Shown here in pieces: positions 36,778 to 48,267 of a stretch of DNA of 64,000 nt (positions are counted from its first letter, which is position 1; every line of letters starts with the position of its first letter). The notes beneath the pieces were generated by a model, which worked only from the letters and a program-made list of their open reading frames with translations, ran no database searches and had not been told where the DNA came from. Source of the DNA: Epiperipatus broadwayi (Eukaryota > Onychophora > Udeonychophora > Euonychophora > Peripatidae). The stretch is from positions 1,622,056-1,686,055 of the forward strand of contig JAQFVV010000141.1 in the NCBI GenBank assembly GCA_028023455.1, given 5' to 3'. The position numbers and the translations under genes were made by a program.

Positions 36778-39700
36778 TGTAACCATATATTTTAGTATAA
36801 AATATAATAATTGATGTAACTGGTATAAAAATTTCTCTGTCTTCTTTTGGTGATTTGATTGGCTTGATTTGCACTTTGAACAGATTACTCTCTTATATTC
36901 AAAACAATTTATTAGAGAGAATGGGTAATATTTTGCCTTACTTGTTGTCTATATTATTTTAATACATTTAAATTGCTTCTTTCCATATACTAATTCATAT
37001 CAAAATGTTTAACTTTTTAAAAAATTTTGACAACACATTAAATTTGGTAAAATATTATTAAAAATAATAATAATTTTTATTTGTTTAAAATGGTCTTAAA
37101 ATTATTTCCATTGAATTAAAAAAAAACCATTTGTTCAACTAAATTTAATTATTAAAAATAAATACAGTAATTACATATGCGTTTCAATGTAAAAAAAGAA
37201 AGGAGCACGAATTAAAAAAAAAGATCGTCTGATAGTGTTGCTTTTGGGGGGGAGAAAGAAAAGAAAATGGTAAAACGCAAATGGTGTAAATATGATAAGC
37301 TTATTTTAAAATAGTTAACAAGTAAACGGATTACCACAAAGTTTTCTATAAACGTAAAAATAACATAGTGGTATTTAATAATAAGATGAATTGCTAAATT
37401 TAAAAGTCTGTTCAAGTCGGCTAGCCAGGTGGATCAAATCACCAATAATAATTTTCCAATATTACATTTGAAATATGTCGGAGCTTTCCAGTTTAAAAGC
37501 AGAATTAATTGCAAGATTTTGGTATGTTTTAAAATATTTATTATTCTACAATTTGGAAAAATTAAATAAGTATTTTAATTACAGAAGTTTTATAAATATG
37601 AAAATTTGCTTTTTAAAAAAGAAGTTTAAATTAAAGTAAAATGTTAAAGTTATTAACATAGTTTAATATTTCCGTTTATAATTTTAATAAAAAATATAGT
37701 ATTGATTGATTTAACTTTGCAATGCCAGTAATATATTTGCTAGTTAATTTGTTTACCATTTGGATAATAAAAACAGTCTTCAAATAATTAATCAAAGCTA
37801 TTTTCTAATTTTATCGTCAGTTTGGAATGATTAAATTAATTTCTATAATTAGTATTCCTAGATTTAAGCGTGGATAAATAAATATTAGCATGGATGTGAT
37901 AAACTTGGAACAGTTTTAATAGAGAAATGTAGAAATTAATAACTTATGAAAAAGCATTTTCATTTAAACTCTGCGTGTCATGTTTTGGAATTGTTTCATG
38001 TTTATGGAGCCACGTAAAATCGTTAATCTAATAGTGCTTATAATAACTAATACAAATGGATAAAATTACATGTATGGAATTCAACTATAGTTGTAGCTAT
38101 TACTTCCTATATTTATTGTTCGACACATCGTACATGGATTTCATGGATCATATTTGTAGTTATAAAATGCTATACAATTTAATTTGTCATACACACACCT
38201 GCTAGAATTCATGTATTGAACTATAAAATGCTATACATTTAATTTATATCACACACACACCTGTTAGATTTTATGTATTTGATGAATAATGCATTACTTT
38301 AATTTTGTTGTTATATGAACTTGCATATGAAGTTCATAAGTTATATTTTATTAAGTTTAAATTAATAGGGGTTGAATAAAATACTTATTCAAGAGAATAG
38401 CGCTTGCGAAAAAGCTTGAAAAGTACTAAATGAATTTATGAGATGTATCAATTTTTCATGAGGTATTTTGTGAGTCTTTCCAGATTTCTATTCCTATACT
38501 AATATTACTTATATTATATTACATATGTTTTATTTTAAGCAAGATAAGTTAGTACATTAGTTGTCCTGATTAGTGTAACATTTTATTATGCAAGAACCCA
38601 CATTTGCTAAAATGTTAGTGTTTTCTGAATGGTCAGAATAACTGAGGAGGATGATTTTGCACTTTAATGTGAGGTAAATAGTAATGTTGTTTTATAATGT
38701 TAAAAGGCATTAATCTGTGCCGGTGGTTAATCCGCAGATTACTTAATTGCCATTTTTTTGTATTTTACACTCATTCCTGTGCTGGTGGTTAATCGGCGGA
38801 ATTGTGTAATTATACTTATTGCTTTATGATGGTGTATAAATCCACAAAGCATTTAGTGTTATTTAATTCCTATGTGTAGATGAATGCATCCACAAGAATA
38901 TGGATTTACTTCATAGATATAAGTTGGGCAAAGTATTTTAGTTATTCTGCTAAATCATCTTCTTCCATTTGTAAGTATAATTTATAAGTTAGATTATTAA
39001 ATTGTAGCAGGACATTCTATTCAAGTTACCTCATAATAATTAACTGTTGGTTGATTATTATTTACCTGAATGTAAGTTTAAATTTTCACTTTATTTAATG
39101 ATTGCATTATAGCTAAATCCTACAGATATAATATTATTTATTATATTATTATAAGTTTACGGTATAGATTTATTGAATCTGGAAATGACATTAGATGTTT
39201 CATGAGTTGATGTTGAATTTAGTATAATTTCCTCAATACATTCATTATATCAAATTGAAATAAGGTATGATTAGGTTTTTAAAACCGTACCTATGATATG
39301 TTAGTGAAGAAAGTTGATGGAATTATAATTTATTTATTTTATTTGTTTATTTATGTCTTTAATTATAACAATAGAATTAATTACTTATTATTCATAAATT
39401 GGTAAATAAATGTTGATTTATAATTAAACTTACTGTGCCGTTGCTATTTGTCATTTGTAAAATCAGAAATCATAAACCTTGGATAGAGCATACATTGAAG
39501 TACATACTATCGTCAACATGATATAAGAGTTTAGTGATATTTTGAGAAAATATTTGGATGCTTTTCGTCTTTGGTAGTTTATGATGTGTAAGGTACAATA
39601 AAATCCCATTTACCTTTTCCATCATTTTAGCTTTGCGTAGTTGATTCTAGTATACAATTTAAATTGATTATTAAACCAGTAAACAAATTTACCAGATAAT

Positions 39701-40286
39701 GACATGATTGAATATATTTACTTAACATTTTTAAATTATCATTTGTCAGTATAATAAGAGTCTCAATGATATAGTAAACTATAAAAAAAGAATCCAAGTA
39801 TTTATGTTTATTTATTGCAAAGCTTTACCTGGACTAGCATTTGTATTAAAAATCATATAGATGGTTTAAAATTTCATAATCTTATGTAGTTCCACAACTT
39901 ATGCCATCTTGTACATGGTCGGCGATCGGGTCTCATACAATGAAAATCGCAAATTAAGGTTTGAAAGATAATAACATTACATACTTATAATTTGTTTAAT
40001 GTATTTTATCATACTACTATGATAGGTCTTCGCGGTACACCCTGGCTGCGATCAAATGAAATCATAAAAAGTTTATGTTATATCATTGGTTTGGTCTGTG
40101 GTAAGTTGCTCCAGATGTTGGTTGTGGTCTTTGGTGCACAATATAGATGGCATGATATGCTTTTGGTTACAGCTCTTAATAGCTGACAATGTGCAGCGGG
40201 AAATGATCGGTGATCAAGGTTACAATTCTTAGCGCACTTATGTTTTGGTGATATTATGTAGTTGGGACAACAATCGAACGGTTACA
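36778..40286. mobile_element. 3.5-kb solo-LTR-like insertion in the Gypsy 5' LTR
   Basis: The 3' LTR of the Gypsy element is continuous at this point, so 36778-40286 is an insertion. Termini are TGTAACC...GGTTACA, a 7-bp perfect inverted repeat with TG/CA ends as in many Gypsy LTRs. The insertion is in a TA tract (ATAT on both sides). There is no RT, Gag or transposase frame. Inside are a tandem duplication of about 65 bp (38160-38275, around TATAAAATGCTATACA) and a paired phrase GGTGGTTAATC (near 38721 and 38786). A solo LTR is my first reading; a non-autonomous DNA transposon is possible. Confidence 0.6.
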
Positions 40287-40762
40287 ATATATATATATAT
40301 ATATATAATTATCTTAAATTTATATATATCCAAAGAATAACGGAAGTGTTAAAACAACGTAGTTTCCAAAAAACTTAAACAGACGTTCTTTTCTTTTATA
40401 TTGCTATTCCTTTAAGACTTAATAGAAAATTAAAATATTTTCCTTGCAGACTTTTAATCCACAGATTATTTTAATTTGGAAAATTTAATATTTAAATTCC
40501 AATCGTTGAACAGTAGTATTGATAAAAGAAAAAGTTATTGAAAGAGAAATGATTTTCTTTTCTTCTCCTTAAAAACAAAAGAATGAATCAATCTGCTCAT
40601 GTGTTATTACAAGTTCATGCTTAACTCAACTATCAATTGTTCCATTGACATTAAGATTTAATAATAAAATAAAAAAATATATAAGTATTTATTCTTAACT
40701 TCAAATCTGGCATTTTACTCAAAAGCTTAAGGTATGTATTTTTTTAAAACTCAAATGTATAT

Positions 40763-40803
<41 letters not shown>

Positions 40804-40814
40804 TTTTTATTTGA

Positions 40815-40858
<44 letters not shown>

Positions 40859-40949
40859 AAATAGTCAAATAAAAAATTATATTTATAAATAATTTCCTAA
40901 GAGATAAAACATGTTAGACCAATAATAATAACTGTAAGTTACTATTATA

Positions 40950-41128
40950 ATATATATATATATATATATTATTTTCTTTTGTTTGATTTTCACTTGAGAA
41001 GGTCTATTTGTAGAAGATGAAATGATGGTTGTGAAAGGATTTTGTTAAAATTTTGGATTTAATCTAGTATTATATTGTTTTATGGATTTCTATTTTTAAT
41101 TTTGTAGTATAGTGTTAGGCAGTTTTGG

Positions 41129-41132
<4 letters not shown>
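40950..41132 (+). mobile_element. PLE family I 3' tail fragment
   Basis: TTGATTTTCACTTGAGAAGG at about 40984 and the following 80 bp match, in the opposite orientation, the tail at 25381-25500. Bounded by TA tracts on both sides. No coding sequence. Confidence 0.6.

Positions 41133-41224
<92 letters not shown>
41133..41224. repeat. (TA)n microsatellite, about 90 bp
   Basis: Pure TA dinucleotides between the PLE I fragment and PLE II. Confidence 0.95.
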
Positions 41225-41225
<1 letters not shown>

Positions 41226-41352
41226 TAATAATAAAAATATTCACTAGATAAAAACTACAAAATTTTAAAAAAAATGCCTATATAAAATTAAAGATTAAAA
41301 TTCGTTGCTCTAGCCAGCTTCGGCATATTCCGCCATCTTAAGTAGCAATACA

Positions 41353-42345
41353 TTAATATTTAAAAATTATCATAACTCTGACACCAGTAATGTTCCCACG
41401 TGAATTACCTACTTTCCATAAATTGTGAGTATTAACATAATGACACTGTTTATTCAATATATTATCAGTACTATTTATAAAATAGGACTCCTTAATTGTT
41501 CTTTTGCTCAAATCATTTTTCATATGCAAAATAAAAACTATCAAACAGAATTCTCCATTGCAAATTACAGCATGTTCTTCAAAAACAGATTTATACCTAT
41601 CTGCAGACCAACACAACTTATTATATAATAATTCATGCTCCCTAATCCTCTTTTTCAATTCACATTTCATCTCCCTAATGTAACTTCATCCACAATGACA
41701 TACCACTTTATATATAATATTACATTTGTTGCTTTTATCAATAGAATCTTTGCCATTAATAACCAATCTTTCAGTATTTGCACCTACTTTAAATGCAACA
41801 TTAAAATCAGCAGATACCAATGATGTAATCTTATTACAAACAATATCCTTTACATAAGGCAATGCTATCCATTTTTTCTTTTCCATATTAGCACTTCTCC
41901 ATCTATTTCTATATCTATATAGTGCACATAAAATATTTGTCCTACTATATCCCACACCCAATAAATCATTCACATATCTTTCAATATTAATCATTTTATC
42001 ACTCTGAAATTTACATAAAACATCATTTCTAAAAAGAAATGTTTTAAAATCAGCCAATTTATATGTAAGTGGAATATTTGAATTTGGAATAACAACTCCT
42101 CTAATTGATAATGGTTTCAACACCATTTTATTATTAATTTTATTCCCTTCTCTCCATAAAATCAAATCAAGATGTTTTACACTCTTTTCACTATCTTCAG
42201 AAGTAATAGTCCACGTTAATCCTGCAATATCATTTAATTTAATAAACAGTTTATGCACTATCATATTTGATCCTACAATAAGCATATCATCCACATACCT
42301 AAAATAACTTTTAACACCAGTCATAAAATATTCTTTTAAAATCAT
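41353..42345 (-). pseudogene. PLE family II RT C-terminus and GIY-YIG endonuclease (broken)
   Basis: Reading on the minus strand from 42345: the RT catalytic box SYFRYVDDMLIVGSN, then LTWTITSEDSEKSVKHLDLI, a thumb-like segment, and VLKPLSIRGVVIPNSNIPLT. The endonuclease begins CNIIYKVVCHCG and is stopped by TGA at 41686-41688, exactly where the right arm has a Tyr codon (CHCGYSYIGE). Three residues later the YIG glycine is replaced (SYIRE). The frame then continues from 41670 (KKRIREHELL, EEHAVICNG) to 41353. The N-terminal RT is missing. The fusion RT-linker-GIY-YIG with a C-x-C pair is diagnostic for PLEs. Inactive. Confidence 0.8.
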
Positions 42346-42382
42346 CCCTTCATAATCTGCTGATTATAATGTTGCATTTAAA

Positions 42383-42787
42383 GTGGGTGCAAATACTGGA
42401 AGATTGGTTATTAATGGCAAAGATTCTATTGATAAAAGCAACAAATGTAATACTATATATAAAGTGGCATGTCATTGTGGTTATAGTTACATCGGGGAGA
42501 CCAAATGTGTATTGAAAAAGAGGATTAGGGAGCATGAATTATTACATAATAAGTTGTGTTGTTTTGCAGAAAGGTATGAATCTGTTTTTGCAGAACATGC
42601 TGTGATTTGTCATGGAAAATTCTGCTTTGATAGATGTTTTATTTTGCATATGGAAAATGATTTGAGGGAAAAAAAGGAGTCCTATTTTATAAATAGTATG
42701 GATAATATATTGAATAAACAGTGTCATTGTGTTAATATTCACAATTTATGGAAAGTAGGTAATTCACGTGGGACATTACTGGTGTGA
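42383..42787 (+). CDS. GIY-YIG endonuclease of PLE family II, right arm (intact domain)
   Basis: A 134-residue open frame with NTIYKVACHCGYSYIGETKC (residues about 23-42), the GIY-YIG core in the TIY...YIG form with the C-x-C pair of PLE nucleases. It continues with the catalytic-region Arg in LKKRIREHELL, the EHAVICHG histidine block, the Glu in KKESYFINS and HNLWKVGNSRG near the end. The domain is uninterrupted, unlike its partner arm, but lacks RT. It starts at the inversion point, so the ATG is not a natural start. If transcribed it would give a free nuclease domain. In full PLEs this module nicks target DNA for primed reverse transcription. Confidence 0.7.
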   Translation: MGANTGRLVINGKDSIDKSNKCNTIYKVACHCGYSYIGETKCVLKKRIREHELLHNKLCCFAERYESVFAEHAVICHGKFCFDRCFILHMENDLREKKESYFINSMDNILNKQCHCVNIHNLWKVGNSRGTLLV

Positions 42788-42924
42788 GAGTTTGATAATA
42801 TTTAAATATTAATGTATTGCTACTTAAGATGTCGGAATTCGCTGAAGCTAGCTAGAGCAAAGAATTTTAATCTTTAATTTTATATAGGCATTTTTTATAA
42901 TTTTGTAGTTTTTATTCTAGTTAA

Positions 42925-44426
42925 TATATATATATATATATATATATAAGCATAAATCACCCCACATGGTTGAGAAATTCAATACTGCCCTCTGTGAATT
43001 AATATATAAAATACATTAGAGTTCGTATTTCAAAATAGCCAGGTCAAAATTATATATATATATGGTATTTTTTTATTAAAAAAAATACGTTCAGATACTT
43101 TTTTTTTTTGTTTATGAAAAAAATATTTTTAAAGTTTAGCATCTGTGCGAATATATATATGTTTAACAAACATTTTAATTTTAGCGTTTAGTTTTTTCCT
43201 TTTATTTGCGAACTTTTAAGTTTTTATTTTAAATAACTGTAACGACATATTTATATATATATATAAGGAGGGAATGTATAATTGTTGGGTATTAATAAAC
43301 ATTAACAGATATACTTTAATATCATCTCTAGCTAGCATATCACTTCTATCAGATATCCAAAGTCATAAATTATTATAATTGATTTAGCAAACCTTGCAAA
43401 ATATAATGAAATTTATAACCTATATGGAAACATGATAATAATCGTGTAGCGATTGGTTATTATCATCAATAAATTATTTCGAAACAGCGATTTATTATGC
43501 CAAATAGCATTCTTAAAATATTTAAAGTGAGGATTTTAATTACCTCCATTGAAAGTGAATTAATTATTATTATTATTTGCTGTTTCAAAATATGGGCATA
43601 TTATAACATATATATTAAATTTAAACAAAATAGCCAAAACAATCATTCTGGGCATGACAGAATTATTTAGAATTTTAAGATATAACTAATTAAAAAAAGT
43701 AAATAATTATAGTTATTTCTAGATTAATAAAATAGTCTTTTACTTTATAGAGATGAATTCAGACAAGTCTAAAAGGTCACTTTATCAATGATTTAATTTA
43801 ACATATTTTAAGAAATAAGATTGATCACAACTCATTTTATAGAAGAAAGATGAAATCAGGCAAGTTTAACATAGTTTATTTTATAAATGATTTAATTTAA
43901 AGAGTTTTTAAAAAAATAATATTGAATGTTCATTTTAATAAATAAGCTAGCTTAATAATACTGGTTTAAGGATTAAGTTATAGAACTCTGCAGTCTTGGA
44001 ACAATATTGCCAGTCTTTTTGATAGTAGTTTGTAATGCAAGCACATCAGATGGTGTTATTGTGACAATCTTCTTGGGATAGATGGTCTTGATTTAGGTAG
44101 CTTCTTCTTTTTACAGTAGCCAGTTGAAAGACTTCCCCTCTCTGTGATGATGATCATACCACAGTCATATAAGGGTGAATAGAAATGCCCATCTTACACC
44201 AAAGAGATACCATAAACCTGTCTGTAGGGGGGGTGCTGACACTTCATTAGTTTAAAAAGTTTGAAATTATTTGGTCCAATTAAAATTAAATATCTTCAAT
44301 GATGACCGGGTAAAAGTGTGTAAATTTTTAACAAAGTGTTTGAATCTCATTTAATTTTTATAAATTATAGAATTATTATTAATAAGCGTATAATAAAATG
44401 TAAAACATTTACTAAGCTATGTTATA
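42925..44426. other. AT-rich non-coding sequence with a GC-richer block at 43985-44240
   Basis: No gene recognised. The block 43985-44240 is clearly less AT-rich, with stops in the frames I read; it may be an old transposon fragment. The 14-bp left target duplication of element P copy 2 lies at 44413-44426. Confidence 0.4.
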
Positions 44427-45054
44427 AACATTTATTTTATAACGTCTTGCGTGCGATTATAATTACAATAGAATGACAGCCTGTTAAGCTAATTGTGCAG
44501 ATGCTGTGAGAATGTTATTAATAAATGAATACCTTCGAACAACCACATGATATAGTATTTGTATAAGAGTAAAAAGGAATCCTCTTACTCTTACGACTCA
44601 AATGTTTATAAATGAGCAAATCTGAAGTAGTTGTAATGAAGGCGTGACTACATAATAGTCACTTTAAATTACTATATATAATGTCTGTATGAATGACACC
44701 AATGAAATTTTCTAGAATTTACTAAACGCCACTCAAGACGTTATAAAATAAATGTTTATTCATGTATATGATTTAGTTTCGTTTAGAGTGGCGTTTAGTA
44801 AATTCTAGAAAATTTCATTGGCATCATTCATACAGACATTATATATAGTAATTTAAAGTGACTATTATGTAGTCACGCCTTCATTACAACTACTTCAGAT
44901 TTGCTCATTTATAAACATTTGAGTCGTAAGAGTAAGAGGATTCCTTTTTACTCTTATACAAATACTATATCATGTGGTTGTTCGAAGGTATTCATTTATT
45001 AATAACATTCTCACAGCGTCTGCGCAATTAGCTTAACAGGCTGTCATTCTATTG
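44427..45054 (+). mobile_element. hairpin retroposon P, copy 2 (628 bp, 272-bp arms)
   Basis: Flanked by the 14-bp direct repeat TAAGCTATGTTATA (44413-44426, 45055-45068). The left tail ATTTATTTTATAACGTCTTG is followed by two nearly perfect inverted arms of about 272 bp (44463-44734, 44786-45057) around a 51-bp loop. The arms contain AATAAATGAATACC, CATGATATAGTATTT and, on the plus strand of the right arm, ATTTGAGTCGTAAGAGTAAG, all with counterparts in copies 1 and 3. The loop starts with an inverted copy of the tail (AAGACGTTATAAAATAAATG). No coding frame. Confidence 0.75.
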
Positions 45055-45244
45055 TAAGCTATGTTATATAGTTGGATGTAATCATTTCTTTAAAATTATG
45101 TTTATGTTAGTAAATATTATTAAATAGTTAAGATAAAGAGGGATAAACAATAAGCTAGTGAAATACACATATGAAAGTAATCACATATGCTTAATTTAAG
45201 AAGATGGAATCTGTATGTCTTCAAATATAATATTGAAACAATAG
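45055..45244. other. short spacer with target-site repeats
   Basis: Holds the right target duplication of P copy 2 and ends with ATAG, the left 4-bp duplication of the following solo LTR. Confidence 0.5.
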
Positions 45245-47471
45245 TGTAACGAGCATAGACGTTCGTTACATTGTTTTTTTTTTTTTTAAATTTATTAAAC
45301 ATGAAAGTAAATTAAAAAGTTCGCATTTAAAAATTTTCTTTAAGAATTAAAAATTGAAATTAAATATCATCTTAAACTCTTATATATTAATTAAATCGCA
45401 CAGATAATGAAAAATTATTAAAATAAAACTTTATTAAAGAAAAAGTATTTTAAAACTAAATTTTAAAAAGATTTGGAGATGAAATTATATCTTTAAATTT
45501 ATCTTTAAATATTTTTTTGATTTGGAAAACAGGTTAATTAATCAGAAATGGAAATGATTGTTAATTAGTTAAATGTAAACCAGCCTTCGGCATTTAAATG
45601 TAAAAACACCGGTCAGATAAGAAAACAATAGAAACTGTTAGCAAATAAGAAGAAATCCCTTTGGAATCGGACCGCAGTGAAAGGACCATCGCATCAGTGA
45701 CGTAATGTAAATTCAATCCTTCACATTAATATAAAAGGAAAATTTGGAAATTATTAATCAGTGACTGGAAATTGATTATTACGATGTGACTATATGTAGT
45801 AGTACGGAGTTGGAGGGGTTGACAGACGCATGGTCAATTCTTTCAGCTGTTAAAGAAGGGAGAAATGAACTATCGTTTCCTACATTGAGGACCAACTAAA
45901 TTTAAAAACCTCCGAATGAATAAATAAAACAACGGCTAAATGGATACCAATTTTAGGATGGCGTGGGAATTTACGTTCATGGCAAGCAACGGATAAAGTT
46001 GGACGTTTTAAAAATCATAAGAACTTATATATTCACTTGAAACAATAAGAACTCTAAATTTTAAAACTTTTTAGTAAATAATGCAATAGAATCCTATCTG
46101 ACCAAACTAAATTCTTCATTAATAATGTTATTTGATGTATTTTTTTTCTTATTTATTTTGTAAAATCATTTCCATTTATTTATTTTTTGTTCTTTAAGTT
46201 TTATTATGATTGTTGTTTTCCATTAAATTAATTATATAAATGTTAAACTTAAGTCGGGCGTGAATGGCTGTATGGATTTGTAAAGTTATATTAGGGGAGG
46301 GTAATCTTGGGTTATTTGTTTCGTGGATAAATTGGGTCAATGGATTGGATATATTGGTGTGATTAGTAGATGTAATATTGATTCGCTACGGGCAGAATCA
46401 CTTCATACGCCGCACACTTCCGTTTGTCTATGGAAGGAATTATAAGTCGGATACCACAGTTCCTTTCTATGGAGTTTTTTGTTTTATTGCTCTTCTTTGC
46501 AGATAGATGTAATATTCCTATCTCATGAGAAGCAATTTCTTCCTCTTAACTTTTTGTGCTGCCGTATTTTATTACATTGAATACATCGATATATCAGATG
46601 AATTGATGCCAGTTTGACTACGAATTTTAACCTAAGGTTAAATAGGGATAGAATGTTTATTTTCAAAAGCAAATTTATGTGGTCTATTCATACTCGATTC
46701 TAAATAAAAATGCATTAAACTTAAGTTGTTTATAGACGCTTGCATGGATTGTTTATCAGTTAATTATGTTTTGCGTTTTCATATTTGATCAAAATATATG
46801 GACATCCGATAAATAATGATACCTTACGGTGAGTATCTAAAATGTATTTATTCGGATGTCTTTTAAGTTATTGGTGACAATGCAAGTATCTTATGATGAA
46901 TACTATTGGGTTACGTAGAAATTTCCCTCCGCAATTGTCAGTAATCAATAATTTTGTATTTTGATCGTTTATGTTTACTTTGAAATGTTTTTGACCGTGA
47001 AATCTATGTAACCGATCTATATTCAACATTATAAACAAGCTTTCCTAAATTTATCTGTGCGAACTTAATTAAAATGTAAAATTAGAATATAATAGTAATT
47101 AAATGTAAATTAAAGTCAAAAATCTAAGCTAAAGTTAAAAATAATGTTAAATGTTAAAATGTAAAACTAATACTAAAATAATTTTAAATCTTATATATAT
47201 GTGAAATAAATAAATGTTTGTGTGTTAATTACTGGCAGTGGCTTATTTTATTCTTTTTTTATATATATGCTCTTAGATTATCTTATTAAATCTCTGCTAT
47301 TCCACTGAGATAGTGACATGGGCTAACGACCGGAATCCAAATTTAAAAAAAAAAAAAAAAAATTTTTTTGACTGACGTATCTGCCTACTTTATAAATTTT
47401 TCTAGGTTCAAATGCCTAGATGACGCCCTGTAGAGCAGTTTACGTTAAGTCACATTCTCCGGATCGTTACA
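45245..47471 (+). mobile_element. 2.2-kb solo LTR with 4-bp target duplication
   Basis: Termini TGTAACGA...TCGTTACA, an 8-bp perfect inverted repeat with TG/CA ends, flanked by ATAG on both sides (45241-45244, 47472-47475). Four-base duplications are typical of some Ty3/Gypsy integrases. The first 26 bp form a local palindrome (TGTAACGA...TCGTTACA). A TATA-type box is at 45730. No protein frame. Near the right end, AGGTTCAAATGCC resembles a tRNA B box, probably by chance. No second copy is in the window. Confidence 0.65.
45730..45738 (+). promoter_or_regulatory. possible TATA box of the 2.2-kb solo LTR
   Basis: TATAAAAGG within otherwise ordinary sequence about 485 bp into the LTR. It suggests plus orientation. 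Confidence 0.35.
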
Positions 47472-47475
47472 ATAG

Positions 47476-48267
47476 ATTATGTTATTTAAACTTTGATCTT
47501 ATATTCAACTATAAATAATTTAATAATTATGATGGGTTTATAAGTCATTAAAGTGTGTTAAAAGTAAGAGACATAAAAAATATGTAGAGATTGGAGGTGA
47601 AGGCAAATAAAATTGCTTTGATAAAATTAGAAATAGAAAGCTAATAGCTACTTATTTTATATATAATAAATATTATGATTTCATTATTTTAAAATGTACT
47701 AAAAGTGTTATATCAACATTTAAGACAATATCGTAAACTTTAAACGAAAATTATTTCAGGAAAAAAAAGTTGTTATATTTGAAATCTTATCTTATAATAC
47801 TTTCATTTTTTATTTGGTCACAGAGTTTATAATAAGGCTACTGGTAAATTGAATAGGATATAATGAGACATCAAAGATTCAATAGTTGTTGAATTATAAT
47901 TTTATTGCCTTAAGATAGAAATAAAGATCAATTGGTAAATACCATGAGATATATAAAATAATATAAATGTTTAATATTTTAATTATATTAAAATAAAATT
48001 ACTATGTTTAAGAAAGAAGATAATAATATAAATTTTTAAATCTTCTTATATCTGTGAAGTATAACTGATAAGAAAAAATGGTTATATATAAAAGTATATA
48101 GAGAGGGAATGGTTGTTAAATAAATATAAATGATTTCTTATATTAGAAAATAATGTTCAGTCTAATAATAGAATCTCATCTTATAGAAATGTGGATTGCT
48201 TTTAAAAAAGAAAATATATTTTAATGTGTGAATACTTTATTATATTATTATATAATGTTTTATATTG
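47476..48267. other. AT-rich non-coding sequence
   Basis: No gene or repeat recognised. Confidence 0.4.

Larger units (their letters stand above)
34975..40949 (-). repeat. 5' LTR of the Gypsy element, interrupted twice
   Basis: LTR blocks 34975-36165, 36413-36777 and 40287-40949 together equal the 3' LTR. The first break is hairpin Q (36166-36412), the second the 3.5-kb solo-LTR-like insertion (36778-40286). Extra TA-rich sequence near 40720-40860 is longer than in the 3' LTR. The LTR starts (minus strand) TATAATAGTAACTTAC at 40949, adjoining a TA tract. Confidence 0.8.
41225..42924 (-). mobile_element. Penelope-like element family II, inverted pair
   Basis: Left arm 41225-41818 (minus strand) and right arm 42355-42924 (plus strand) are inverted copies of endonuclease plus terminal untranslated region. 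Between them, 41819-42345 holds the RT C-terminal part, joined in frame to the left-arm endonuclease. The outer ends CACTAGATAAAAACTAC and GTAGTTTTTATTCTAGTT are mutually inverted. Both borders are TA tracts. A short derivative of the same end lies at 8746-8911. Confidence 0.8.

Noticed and set aside
43985-44240. GC-richer block considered as a host exon
   Set aside because: Stops in the frames I read and no splice signals that frame an exon; nature left open.
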